Shown here piece after piece: positions 9,780 to 18,679 of a stretch of 47,498 nt of DNA; the stretch's first letter is position 1; every line of letters begins with the position of its first letter. Below the pieces are notes generated by a model, which saw only the letters and a program-made list of their open reading frames with translations, made no database searches and had not been told where the DNA came from. Source of the stretch: Gammaproteobacteria bacterium HGW-Gammaproteobacteria-3 (GTDB lineage: Bacteria > Pseudomonadota > Gammaproteobacteria > Methylococcales > Methylomonadaceae); the NCBI GenBank assembly GCA_002843155.1, contig PGZD01000013.1:1-47498 (forward strand), written 5' to 3'. The position numbers and the translations under genes were made by a program.

Positions 9780-11070
9780 TTGCGATACGGTGACCTCGGC
9801 AACCTGAGCGATGTAACCCCGATGGCTGAAATGAAAAGCGATACCTTGGCCACGGCCGCGTGAAAAGCTTTGCTTACCCCAGTCCGCCTGCTCTGCGGCA
9901 TATTGCAACACCTGCTTCATGCGTCCGACATCGTAAGGACTGCCGGCTCTTTCATCATGACCGGGCACCAGCGCCTTGTCACCGAGCAATCCCAGAGGGT
10001 TTCGGTGATGATCTTTTGCCCTGCCTCTGGGTTTTGCGTAGGCGCCCACAGCTCGATGCCGCCGTCCTGGTACCACGCGGTGCAATTTTGCGGTTCGATG
10101 CTGGTATGAGAAATAAAGGGATAACTATACGAAGCCGTCAACGTTTTCGCCGCCCCCCGCGAGCGCCTTGTCGATATCGCCATCATCGCGCAGCACCTCT
10201 GTACCGGAACCATCAGCCAAGGCTTGCGCCTTGGCAGCGAACCCGGCCCATCAGTCCCTTGAGATTGGTACCGCCTTCAATCACAAAAGCATCACGCACA
10301 CCGGGCAAAGCCTTGATTTCATCGAGATTGGCGTCGATCACCTTGCCGCCGAAAACCGGACATTTTTCATAGACGGCATAGCTCATTCCCGGCAGTTTGA
10401 CATCGATGCCGAACAACGGTTTGCCGCTGACGATAGCCGGATTATCGACGCCGCCGATACGTCTGCCAAGCAATTTATAATCCTTTGGATTCTTCTGGCG
10501 TACCGCATCGGCAGGAGGCAACGGCAACGATGCGGCGGTCTCGACCAAGTCACCGTAGTTCAAACGACGACCGCTGGGCGCATGGTGTACGGCACTCTCA
10601 CGCGCCACCAGTTCCGCCTCCGGCAGTTGCCAGATCAAAGCCGCCGCTTGCACCAACAACGTCCGAGCGGTGGCGCCGAGTTGATGAAACTCCTGATAAT
10701 TGGTCGGAGTCGAGCGAGAACCACCGGCGCTTTGGCTGCCGTAGATCGGGTCAAAATCGCCTTGCACGATCACCACATCCTGCCAGTTCACTTCCAGCTC
10801 CTCGGCGATCACCATCGGCAGCGAGGTTTTGATGCCCTGCTCTATCTCGGGTTGTTTGCTGACCAGAGTCACTGTGCCGTCCGGAGCGATGCGGATAAAG
10901 GCATTGGGCTTAATTTCCACACTGTCGCCGAGATCTGAAGGCTTGGCGACCCGATTGGTCTCATTGTTGGCTGCATTCAAGTAATAACCGAGCACTAACC
11001 CTCCCCCGGCCACCGCGCTCGTATATAGAAAATGACGACGACCAGGATTTTCTAAACGAGTTTTATTCAT
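9780..11070 (-). pseudogene. Isoquinoline 1-oxidoreductase beta subunit (iorB-like), degraded
   Basis: The first ~275 residues (11070 down to about 10245) read as an intact N-terminus of a molybdopterin-binding large subunit, with a Tat-like leader (RRHFLYTSAVAGGGLVLG) and motifs such as KQPEIEQGIKTSLPMVIAEEL and SQSAGGSRSTPTNY. After GGTNLKGLMG the frame is lost. Further pieces continue in other frames: EVLRDDGDIDKALAG at about 10240-10156, ASYSYPFISHTSIEPQN through GQKIITETL at 10156-9995, and YDVGRMKQVLQYAAEQ through AFHFSHRGYIAQVAEVTV at 9980-9780. The central half of a normal ~730-residue subunit is absent. At least two frameshifts plus large deletions are therefore needed. The start ATG overlaps the ancestral stop of the small-subunit gene (ATGA). 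Confidence 0.88.
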
Positions 11071-11540
11071 AACGACTCCTTAGCGGTGATTTCGACAGCA
11101 CGATGGATACCGGCACGGATTCGCAGATAAGTGCCGCAACGGCACAAATTGCCAGCCAAAGCGGTATCGATTTCCGAATCTGAAGATTACGGATTTTCCG
11201 CCAGTAACGCGGCTGCGGTCATCAGTTGACCGGCTTGGCAATAGCCGCATTGCGGCACATCGAGTTCTTGCCAGGCTTGTTGCAAAGGATGCGCGCCGTT
11301 GGCGTCGAGTCCTTCGCTTGTCGTCACCCGCATCTTGCCCACACTGGCAACCGGTGTCAAACAAGCTCGTGCCGATGCGCCATCGAGATGCACGGTACAA
11401 GCGCCACACTGACCGATGCCGCAGCCGAATTTAGTTCCCACCAAGTTGAGATGATCGCGCAGCACCCAAAGCAAGGACGTGTCGGGGGCGGCATCGACGG
11501 CTCTGGGTATGCCATTGATATCGAGGACGTAGTTGCTCAT
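11067..11540 (-). pseudogene. Isoquinoline 1-oxidoreductase alpha subunit ([2Fe-2S], iorA-like) with internal stop
   Basis: The frame encodes a xanthine-dehydrogenase-family iron-sulfur small subunit. The plant-type [2Fe-2S] cysteines are in GCGIGQCGACTVHL and the second cluster begins CGYCQAGQL. At 11187-11189 an in-frame TAA follows LLAENP. Translation in the same frame then resumes with [20 protein letters not shown], which carries the last two cluster cysteines, and runs to a TGA at 11067-11069. Without the TAA the product would be 157 residues, the family's normal length. One base change would account for it. Stopping early leaves an incomplete second cluster. The neighbouring partner subunit is also broken, so loss of function is likely rather than a sequencing error. 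Confidence 0.88.
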
Positions 11541-11741
11541 GAGTGGTTATTCTCCTGTTATATAGTAAGGGCAATCTTTATTTACTGAGCAAAATCCGCG
11601 CCTGGACATTAAAAATCCTGACTCACCGGAAAGACATATCGTTCGTCTATGTATGGACATCGACTCGGCAAAGACCGAATCACCGCTGTGCGGACAACAT
11701 GCGGCTCAAAGATAGGCTGCTCGAACTTTGAGATTTATCGG

Positions 11742-12000
11742 CTAAAAAAATTTCCGGACAATATTCGAATCCAATGTCTGCTGTTTGATCAACAGTTGTT
11801 CAACACTTTGTTGCCTTATCAGCATCACATCATAGAAGCGTTTCTTGCAAACACCTGTTGTATTCATGAGTAAGCGAGACGTATGTACTCCATCGGCGCC
11901 CAACGGAACCGCAATTTCAGACCTGTCCGTTTTGATGCGAACCAGCTCGTCGATAACCGCAAGCCCTGAACCTGTAAGACATTACAACCGCTTTATTCTT
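11742..12000 (-). pseudogene. Possible MarR-type regulator remnant
   Basis: On the minus strand a stretch of ~79 codons without a stop (11981 to 11742) reads LTGSGLAVIDELVRI at its start. In the adjoining frame just upstream the sequence reads NKAVVMS. Joined by a one-base shift they resemble the wing and following helix of MarR-family repressors (RRAVVxLTxxGxxxIDE). The rest of the stretch is not recognised, and no start codon or helix-turn-helix is visible. It would fit as a decayed neighbour of the broken ior genes. The remaining bases of 11541-12156 show no other gene. Confidence 0.28.
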
Positions 12001-12156
12001 TGTCGTTGGCACTTGAAGCGACCGGATCAAGATCGGTGAAACAATCTGTTCAAAATAATGGCACGGTTTGTGCTGAATATGTTTTAAACAACCTCGAATT
12101 TGATCGGCGCAAACCATTGCCAGAAATCAAAAGAAATCCGGAAAGGGGCACCCATT

Positions 12157-12951
12157 ATGAAAAGTTCATCGGCAAATTTCAATTCATTCGATACCGATTC
12201 GTTTGAACCCAAACAACGAAGTCTCGCGCCCGTCGTGTTGTTCAGACCCGCACGCGAATTTGCGCAGCCTCAGGCATTACTGTCTGCCGACAATGGCCTT
12301 GTTTTAAGCGATTTACGAAGGACGCCAAAAGATAAAGACCGGAAATTGATTGATTTCCTGTTGTTAGGAGCCATGTCGATATTCATTCACACCACCCTCG
12401 TCGAAAATTTCGATCGTTCGAGTTTCGATGCGGAATTAATCGAACCCGAAAAGCCCGTTAACAAGGTCGAAATTTCGATCATCCAGCCCAAGCCGGTCGC
12501 GCCGCCGCCCAAGGCCAGACCGAAGCCGATAGTAAAGAAAGCGGTGCCTTTGAAAAAACCCAAGGAAAAACCAAAATCAAAGCCGGAGCCGGTGTTTGAA
12601 GAACCTTCACCGCTTGCCGAACCCGTTCTCGACGCGCCCTACGAACCCACACCGGCGCCGGTGGAAAAAATCACCCGGCCCCGTGCGGGCGCCAACTACC
12701 GGAATAATCCGCCGCCCGTCTATCCGGACATCGCAATGGATCGCGGCTGGCAAGGCAAAGTGTTGTTGAAGGTTTATGTCAAGGCCAATGGAAAACCCAA
12801 AACTGTTTCGGTACTCAGAACCAGCGGTAAAAAAGTGCTGGATGCCGAAGCGGTCCGGACAGTCAAAAAATGGACCTTCGAACCCGCAAGGCGCGGCACA
12901 ACACCAATCGACGGCTGGGTTACGATACCGATCAACTTTTCTTTACGCTAA
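12157..12951 (+). CDS. tonB: TonB energy-transducing protein
   Basis: The 264-residue protein has a cytoplasmic tail of about 60 residues, longer than in classical TonB. A single membrane helix follows (about residues 66-82) and carries the S-x3-H pattern (Ser74, His78) needed for coupling to ExbB/ExbD. A periplasmic Pro/Lys/Glu-rich spacer (about 108-175) comes next, and then the C-terminal TonB domain (PPPVYPDIAMDRGWQGKVLLKVYV to the end, with the typical VRTVKKWTFEPA). It passes proton-motive energy to outer-membrane receptors. ATG at 12157 has a strong GGAAAGGGG ribosome site. exbB follows after 15 bases, and exbD and a receptor come next, so it probably serves that receptor specifically. 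Confidence 0.93.
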   Translation: MKSSSANFNSFDTDSFEPKQRSLAPVVLFRPAREFAQPQALLSADNGLVLSDLRRTPKDKDRKLIDFLLLGAMSIFIHTTLVENFDRSSFDAELIEPEKPVNKVEISIIQPKPVAPPPKARPKPIVKKAVPLKKPKEKPKSKPEPVFEEPSPLAEPVLDAPYEPTPAPVEKITRPRAGANYRNNPPPVYPDIAMDRGWQGKVLLKVYVKANGKPKTVSVLRTSGKKVLDAEAVRTVKKWTFEPARRGTTPIDGWVTIPINFSLR

Positions 12952-12966
12952 CACGAGGTTTCAATT

Positions 12967-13947
12967 ATGTCAGACACAACTACTCCCATTACTAACGAGC
13001 AACTACCTGACGGCAGTTCCGGAGGTCAACTTTTGACCGAAACAGGTATTGATCCGGCGGCTACCGAAAATCTTCAAAATTTGTTGAAGACGGGCGCCGA
13101 ATTGACGCCACCGGCGCCCGAAACCGCCCCGGACGCCTTGGAGCTCGGCGGTCTGCTTCCGGATATTTCCTCAGCCTTCATAGTCGATGGCACTTTATGG
13201 ACCCTGATCGGATTTTCCGCGTTGACCTGGGCCTTGATTCTGATCAAAGGATTGCAATTGCTGCGTATCGGCTACGGCAATCGACGTTACCAGAAACGGT
13301 TCTGGCGCGCCCAGGACTTTCACACCGCCGCCGCTATCGGTGGCGGCGGCCCGATTGCCCGGGTCGCAGGCTCGGGTTTCGCGACGCTGGTCGAAACCGA
13401 AGGCGGCACCTCGACCCACGATCTGGAACATGCCAGCGACCGGCAGGAACTGTTGGAGCGGCGTCTGCGTCAGCAAGTGCAAAAAGAGCGCGGCTATCTG
13501 GAGAGCGGTCTGGCTATTCTGGCGACAGTCGGTAGTATCTCGCCGTTTGTCGGTTTGTTCGGCACGGTTTGGGGCATTATGGGTGCGTTGACCAGCATCA
13601 GTAAAAGCGGTTCGGCCAGTCTCGATGTCGTAGCCGGGCCGATCGGTGAAGCCTTGGTCGCCACCGCAGTCGGTATTGCGGTCGCGGTGCCTGCGGTGAT
13701 CGCCTACAACTTTTTCATCCGCAGAAACAAAGTCATCCTCGCGATTCTCGACGATTTTGCCATCGACTTTATTCATTTGGCGCTCAAAACTTCTTTTATC
13801 ATCGGTAAGTCACCGCAAACCGCGCCGATTACGGACAACACTTCCACCGTCAAGGCATCGCTGAAAAAACCGTCGGTCGTCAAAACGGCTAACACTCGCG
13901 AAACCTTGAGTCAAGAACAACTGATCGCGAAAGGAGCGCATGCCTGA
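12967..13947 (+). CDS. exbB: ExbB-type proton channel (MotA/TolQ/ExbB family)
   Basis: This 326-residue inner-membrane protein has a long N-terminal region (about 75 residues, Thr/Pro/Leu-rich) and three membrane helices: about 76-100, 178-205 (TVGSISPFVGLFGTVWGIMGAL, the family signature) and 237-256 (ATAVGIAVAVPAVIAYNFF). The C-terminal cytoplasmic tail is also extended, about 55 residues. Together with ExbD it forms the proton-driven motor that energises TonB. It overlaps the exbD start by 1 base (TGATG), so translation is coupled. The extra N- and C-terminal lengths are larger than in E. coli ExbB (244 residues). Confidence 0.93.
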   Translation: MSDTTTPITNEQLPDGSSGGQLLTETGIDPAATENLQNLLKTGAELTPPAPETAPDALELGGLLPDISSAFIVDGTLWTLIGFSALTWALILIKGLQLLRIGYGNRRYQKRFWRAQDFHTAAAIGGGGPIARVAGSGFATLVETEGGTSTHDLEHASDRQELLERRLRQQVQKERGYLESGLAILATVGSISPFVGLFGTVWGIMGALTSISKSGSASLDVVAGPIGEALVATAVGIAVAVPAVIAYNFFIRRNKVILAILDDFAIDFIHLALKTSFIIGKSPQTAPITDNTSTVKASLKKPSVVKTANTRETLSQEQLIAKGAHA

Positions 13948-14357
13948 TGGCTTTTAAAACACAAGACGACGGCGATGAAGTAATGGGCGAAATCAACGTC
14001 ACGCCTCTGGTCGATGTGATGCTGGTTTTGTTGGTGGTATTCATCGTTACCGCGCCTTTGCTGAGCAACGCCGTGCATGTCAACCTGCCGAAAACGGCGG
14101 CGACCGCGCCGCCCGACGAAAAAGACCCGGTTTACGTCAGCATCGATAAAGAGGGCAAGGTGTTCATCGATGAAGCCGAAGTCGCGCTGGCAACGTTTGA
14201 GACTGAATTGCTCAAGCGCAAAGCCGAAAATCCGGAGCTCGCGCTTAACCTCAATGCCGATGACGGCGTGCAATACGGCATCGTCGCCAAAGTCATGGCC
14301 TCGATCGAGCGCTCCGGCATCAGCAAGTTGTCGGTATTGACCGTCCCCGGCGGTTAA
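13947..14357 (+). CDS. exbD: ExbD-type biopolymer transport protein
   Basis: The 136-residue protein has the standard ExbD layout: a short cytoplasmic start (GEINVTPLVD), one membrane helix (about 22-44) containing the essential aspartate (Asp23 in LVDVMLVLLVVF), and a periplasmic domain ending KLSVLTVPGG. It pairs with ExbB to use proton flow for TonB energisation. The start overlaps the exbB stop. A strong hairpin follows it before the receptor gene. Confidence 0.94.
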   Translation: MAFKTQDDGDEVMGEINVTPLVDVMLVLLVVFIVTAPLLSNAVHVNLPKTAATAPPDEKDPVYVSIDKEGKVFIDEAEVALATFETELLKRKAENPELALNLNADDGVQYGIVAKVMASIERSGISKLSVLTVPGG

Positions 14358-14385
14358 TTCATTTAATCCCCAGAAAACGAAACAG

Positions 14386-14405
14386 CCGGCCTGAAAACAG
14401 GCCGG
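14386..14405 (+). terminator. GC-rich hairpin between exbD and the TonB-dependent receptor
   Basis: CCGGCCTG and CAGGCCGG form a perfect 8-bp stem around an AAAA loop, 28 bases after the exbD stop. No T-run follows. It could be a terminator for tonB-exbBD, or an attenuating or RNA-stabilising element that sets receptor expression apart from the motor genes. The receptor starts 56 bases further on. Confidence 0.55.
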
Positions 14406-14460
14406 TCAGAGAACGTTTGCGCCTGAGCAAGCGCGATCGAACAATCATGAGAATGAATCG

Positions 14461-17262
14461 ATGAGAAAAAAAACAGTCAAGTACCAAATTGCCGCCAGAC
14501 CGGGCCGGACCTTGATGCTGGTTGCCGGAGCCCTCGCGCTGGCTCCGGGGCAGGCCTACGCCCAGCAACCCGATGCCGATCTGGCCGCCGAAATCATCCG
14601 CCTGAGGCAGCAGCTGGAGGCCAGCAGGCAGGAAAATGAGCTGTTGAAAGACGCCTTGACCGCCGATCAGCCGTCTACGCTCGACGAGCCCACCCTGGAA
14701 CCTCAGGCCGAGCCGGTTCTGGCCGAACAGCCACCCGCCGAACGAATCGAAACCGACGCTCTTGGGGAAGTCGTGGTCAGAGCCCAGCCCCGGATCAAGA
14801 AACTGAAAGAAGCGCCGGTGTCGGCCACCGTGCGCACTGGTCAGGAATTGTCACGGGAGCTGGCGTTCGACATGGATCAGATCTTGAAGCGCACCAATAA
14901 TACCAAACGCGACATCGGCAATTCACGCACTAACGGTATCGGCATGCGGGGTGTCGGCGGACAGTTTTTGTTTGAATCTTTAGATCCCAGCGTCGGCACG
15001 ATACAGGACGGCGTGGCCTTTACCTATACCGGCTTCACCAGTTTCGATCAGTACGATCTGGCGACGGTCGAGGTCGATAGAGGCCCGACCGGCACCGATT
15101 TCGGTAAAAACTATGGTCTGGGCCGGATCAGCTTCACGCCTCGGCACCCGACCTTCACGCCGGAAGCTAGTTCTTCGTTGACTTACGGTGATTTCAATAC
15201 CTATATCGCTGATGCCGCTGTCGGCGGCGCGGTGATCGATAATCTGTTGGCCTGGCGCGGCGCGATTCACGTCAACAAGGCCGATGGCCAATTCAAAAAT
15301 GCCTTCAATCCGGATCAAACCTTTTTCAATCGTGACCGCGTTCAAGGTCGAGTGCAATTGCTGTTCACGCCGTCAGAGGATTTTTCCGCCAGGGTCAGTT
15401 TCGACATGGTGACGCCGCAGGAAGAGTTTTTCAACAGCGGCGTGTTCCACAAACCGACGCCGACCACCTTCGCCAACGGCGCGACCAACAACAGTCTGAC
15501 GCCCGAGCGGCGTTTGTCGCGGCGCTGGTTCGTGGAAGGCAATCGTGATTTCACCCTGAACGATTTTTTCAGTCCCGATACCTTCAACATGAATTTGGCG
15601 CAAGGTGTCAAAAATGAAAGCAAGGGCGGTTTGATCGATCTCAACTGGTACCTGGATGACGACACCACGCTGACCTCGATCACGGCGGTCAGGGATTATT
15701 TTTTCCGCGCCTCCAACGACGAACAGACCCCGTTCGATGTCAACAACAGTTTTCTTTCGGGCGGTCACACGCCGGAAGTGCTGCATATCAGTCAGGAAGT
15801 CAGGCTCAAGTCGAAGTTTGAAGACCTGGTCGATTATCAGGTCGGCGCGCTCTATCTGAAGCGTTATACCGATCAATATACTTGGGGCGGGCGGGGTTCC
15901 GACGCCGGCGCCTGGTACGCGACCGATGCCGAGTTCGCCAGGCTGGATGCCGACAACAACGGCCGCCAACTGATGAAAGATTCGCTCGATGGCCTGGTCC
16001 GCCGCGAAGACTGGCTGGTCAATAACGATTCGGGCTCTTTGTTCTCCAACGCCGAATGGCATGTCACCGATGATCTGAATCTGGTCACCGGCGCCCGCAT
16101 CAATTACGAGCATCGGGTTCAGAAAACGCAAAGACAACTGATCCGAAATGGTTTCGGCGAGTTGCTCAACGACAAGTCGGTCAACGATACCGAACTGGGC
16201 GGTTTCAACGCCAACAATGCCGGTGAGCTTTCTGAAGACGCCTTGGCCGATCCCACGCAAGTCGCGGTGGCCGACGCCGTCGCCCGGCAGTATTTCGGCG
16301 CCGATCAATACGCCGACCTGTCGGCCGAGCAAAAAGCCCAGGTCGGTGCGGCGAAACGGATTCGCCGTGGCCAGATCGGCAATCTCTGGCAACGGGAGCC
16401 GGGCAATGTGTTCGAGGCATTCCAGCCGACATTCATCGTCAGCCCCAGCTATAAAATCAACGAGAATCTTACCAGTTACGTGTCCTGGCGCTACAACCAG
16501 AAAGCCGGCGGTTCGCAGTCGCCCAACGGCGTCGCGATCCGAGTGAAGCCTGAAACCAGCAATGCCTTCGAGATCGGCTTCAAATCGTCCCTGTTCAACA
16601 ATACCCTGGATCTGCACGCCGATTATTTCTGGAACGAGATCACCAATTATCAGCAAAGAACCTTGGTGCTCGATGAATTCACCACCAACATCCGCCGGCA
16701 GGCCGACCCGAATCTGCTGCCGACATTTATCGACATCGTCGGCAACGCCAAGGGCGTGCGCATCATGGGCGTCGAGATCGACGGCTTTTATTCCGGCATT
16801 CCCTACACCACGATCAATTTCGCGGGCGCCTGGAATCATGCCTATTACACCGATTTCAAGAATTCGCCGACGCCGGTCGAGCTGCAATTCCCCGGAGCTC
16901 CGACTTTGTTCGACGCCACCGGTAAAACCCTGCCATTCGCGCCGAAATTCACCTTCAACATCAGTCCGGAAGTGCGTTATCCGGTCAATGTGTTGGGCAT
17001 AGGCGCGGAAGTACATGGCAGTTTCACCACGGTGTTTGAAAGCAGATTTCAATCGGATCGGGCGTTTTCCGAATTCGGCTGGGTCGGGACCAACACCACC
17101 ACCGATTTTTCATTGGGTATCGGCCGGCAAGATGGTAAGTTCGATGTTTCGGTGATCGGCACCAATGTTTTTGACAATGATGAACCCATAGAGCAAACCT
17201 GGAACACCATCACCCCACGAACCGGGCGCTGGTTTGGCGTCCGGGTGAGCAGTTCACTGTAA
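14461..17262 (+). CDS. TonB-dependent outer-membrane receptor with N-terminal coiled coil
   Basis: The 933-residue protein has a signal peptide (cleavage likely after AYA, residue 34). A heptad-like helical segment follows (about 40-66, LAAEIIRLRQQLEASRQENELL in part), then a Pro/Glu-rich linker and a TonB-box-like LGEVVVRA (101-108). The plug domain runs to about residue 235, and a 22-strand-type barrel ends with the expected aromatic/hydrophobic terminus (RWFGVRVSSSL). The final strands contain the family's usual YKINENLTSYVSWRYNQKAGG and NLFD-like (GTNVFDNDEP) motifs. It imports an unidentified ligand across the outer membrane. It lies beside tonB-exbBD and an SMP-30-like periplasmic protein. 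The coiled-coil extension before the TonB box is unusual and is not a FecA-type signalling domain. Confidence 0.92.
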   Translation: MRKKTVKYQIAARPGRTLMLVAGALALAPGQAYAQQPDADLAAEIIRLRQQLEASRQENELLKDALTADQPSTLDEPTLEPQAEPVLAEQPPAERIETDALGEVVVRAQPRIKKLKEAPVSATVRTGQELSRELAFDMDQILKRTNNTKRDIGNSRTNGIGMRGVGGQFLFESLDPSVGTIQDGVAFTYTGFTSFDQYDLATVEVDRGPTGTDFGKNYGLGRISFTPRHPTFTPEASSSLTYGDFNTYIADAAVGGAVIDNLLAWRGAIHVNKADGQFKNAFNPDQTFFNRDRVQGRVQLLFTPSEDFSARVSFDMVTPQEEFFNSGVFHKPTPTTFANGATNNSLTPERRLSRRWFVEGNRDFTLNDFFSPDTFNMNLAQGVKNESKGGLIDLNWYLDDDTTLTSITAVRDYFFRASNDEQTPFDVNNSFLSGGHTPEVLHISQEVRLKSKFEDLVDYQVGALYLKRYTDQYTWGGRGSDAGAWYATDAEFARLDADNNGRQLMKDSLDGLVRREDWLVNNDSGSLFSNAEWHVTDDLNLVTGARINYEHRVQKTQRQLIRNGFGELLNDKSVNDTELGGFNANNAGELSEDALADPTQVAVADAVARQYFGADQYADLSAEQKAQVGAAKRIRRGQIGNLWQREPGNVFEAFQPTFIVSPSYKINENLTSYVSWRYNQKAGGSQSPNGVAIRVKPETSNAFEIGFKSSLFNNTLDLHADYFWNEITNYQQRTLVLDEFTTNIRRQADPNLLPTFIDIVGNAKGVRIMGVEIDGFYSGIPYTTINFAGAWNHAYYTDFKNSPTPVELQFPGAPTLFDATGKTLPFAPKFTFNISPEVRYPVNVLGIGAEVHGSFTTVFESRFQSDRAFSEFGWVGTNTTTDFSLGIGRQDGKFDVSVIGTNVFDNDEPIEQTWNTITPRTGRWFGVRVSSSL

Positions 17263-17276
17263 ACGGGAGATTGAAA

Positions 17277-18239
17277 ATGATTAATAAATGTATCTTGCCC
17301 TGGACATTGATCGCAGCGGCTGTTCTGTTCGAAAGCCATGCCCACGCCGCCGAACCCGTGACATCGGCGATTCCCGGCGTGACGGCGGGCGGTGTCAAGA
17401 TCGAGCTGATCAAAGACGGCTTCAACGGCACCGAAGGGCCTATCGGTCTGCCCGACGGCAGCCTGATCTTCACCGAAACCCAGGCCGAACGCATTACCCG
17501 GATTTTTCCGGATAACACGGTCGTGTCCTTTTTAGAGCATTCCAACGGCGCGAACGGTTTGGCATTCGATGCCGACGGAGCGCTCTATGCCGTGCAAGTC
17601 TTGAAACCGAAGGTCGGTATCATTTATCCGGTCGGCAAGGAAAAAACACTGGCCGAAGATTTCGAGGGCACGCCGTTCCAACGGCCTAATGACTTGGTAT
17701 TGGATCATCATGGTGGTGTGTATTTCACCGACAGCGGTACGCGGGCGACTCCCGAGAATCCCAATCCGCCCAAGTCCAATCCTGGTGTGTTTTATATTTC
17801 GCCGGAAGGCAAATTGACACGTTTGGCGAGCGATATCGACCGTCCGAATGGGATTCAGTTGAGTAAGGACGAAAAAACGCTCTACGTCGCCAATACACTC
17901 GGTGAACATGTTTTGGCCTATGACATTACCCGTCCGGGTGAAATCGGTAACAAGCGCCATTTCGCCAAACTGGCCGGTTGGCAGGAGACCGAAACTGGCT
18001 GGTCCAGCGGAGCGGACGGTTTGGCAATCGACGACAAAGACCGGTTATATGTTACCTCGAATGCCGGTATCGAAGTGTTCGATCAAGACGGCAAGCCACT
18101 TGGTGTGATTCCGATCCCGAAGAAGCCGCAGAATCTGGCGTTTGCGGGGAAAGACAAGAAAACTCTCTATGTGGTGGGGCGCGGCGCGGCCTATAAAATT
18201 CCGGTATTGACGCCGGGCTATCTGGGACGGGCGAAATGA
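17277..18239 (+). CDS. Periplasmic SMP-30/gluconolactonase-like beta-propeller
   Basis: This 320-residue exported protein has a signal peptide ending AHAAEP and a six-bladed propeller sequence of the SMP-30/lactonase family. Likely metal ligands fall in the expected order: Glu53 (NGTEGPIGLPDG), Asn in RPNDLVLDHHGG, Asn in RPNGIQLSKDEK and Asp in GADGLAIDDKD. Members hydrolyse sugar or other lactones with a divalent metal; substrate is not predictable. The ATG at 17277 has GGGAGA 7 bases upstream and is preferred over an in-frame TTG at 17271. The gene begins 14 bases after the receptor stop, so it is probably co-transcribed and may act on the imported ligand. Confidence 0.85.
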   Translation: MINKCILPWTLIAAAVLFESHAHAAEPVTSAIPGVTAGGVKIELIKDGFNGTEGPIGLPDGSLIFTETQAERITRIFPDNTVVSFLEHSNGANGLAFDADGALYAVQVLKPKVGIIYPVGKEKTLAEDFEGTPFQRPNDLVLDHHGGVYFTDSGTRATPENPNPPKSNPGVFYISPEGKLTRLASDIDRPNGIQLSKDEKTLYVANTLGEHVLAYDITRPGEIGNKRHFAKLAGWQETETGWSSGADGLAIDDKDRLYVTSNAGIEVFDQDGKPLGVIPIPKKPQNLAFAGKDKKTLYVVGRGAAYKIPVLTPGYLGRAK

Positions 18240-18517
18240 GCCGAGTCAAGAGAAGCGCATAGCTGTTTTAAGAATTCAGTTTCAGGTTCCGGCAAGGCGG
18301 TCATCGAAAGGATACGTCCCTTATTTACGGCAAGTTTCTCCCCCCTGAGAACTTTTTATGAGAATAAGCGGTTTAACCACACCTACAAGGATGGGCAGCC
18401 GATACGGAATTTGAAACTGATTTAATTTAGAGCGATACGACTGTAATAAACGGGTATTTAGGATTTCGTAATAAATAACATCCTGGAGCTATGAGCTTTG
18501 TTGAAGGTTCGGTAACT

Positions 18518-18594
18518 CGCTTGACAGGACGCCGTGAATACGTCCGTGTAGGCTTGACGGCGGCTTTCCCTGCCGCCGACACCTGCCAATCGAG
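18518..18594. repeat. Extragenic palindromic repeat element
   Basis: Two nested hairpins lie side by side: GGACG (18527-18531) with CGTCC (18541-18545), and CGGCGGC (18558-18564) with GCCGCCG (18572-18578). The block reads like dispersed extragenic repeats common in methanotroph genomes, but only this copy is in the window, so the repeat status is inferred. The rest of the 440-base gap (18240-18679) holds no convincing gene. The dienelactone hydrolase frame is open through this element, but a translation start there has no support. Confidence 0.5.
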
Positions 18595-18679
18595 CAACCG
18601 AACCCTTCCTAAAATAGGGAAATTATTTACGACCAAATCCTTACGATGCAAACGAATTCAATTTCATCAGGAGCATGTC

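Noticed and set aside
15373-17052. Long open frame (559 codons) on the minus strand inside the TonB-dependent receptor gene
   Set aside because: It is antisense to a clearly recognised receptor, its translation matches no family, and it probably arises from the receptor's codon bias.
18491-18679. N-terminal extension of the dienelactone hydrolase reading frame
   Set aside because: It runs through a repetitive hairpin element; the ATG at 18680 has a good ribosome site and gives the expected Tat leader.
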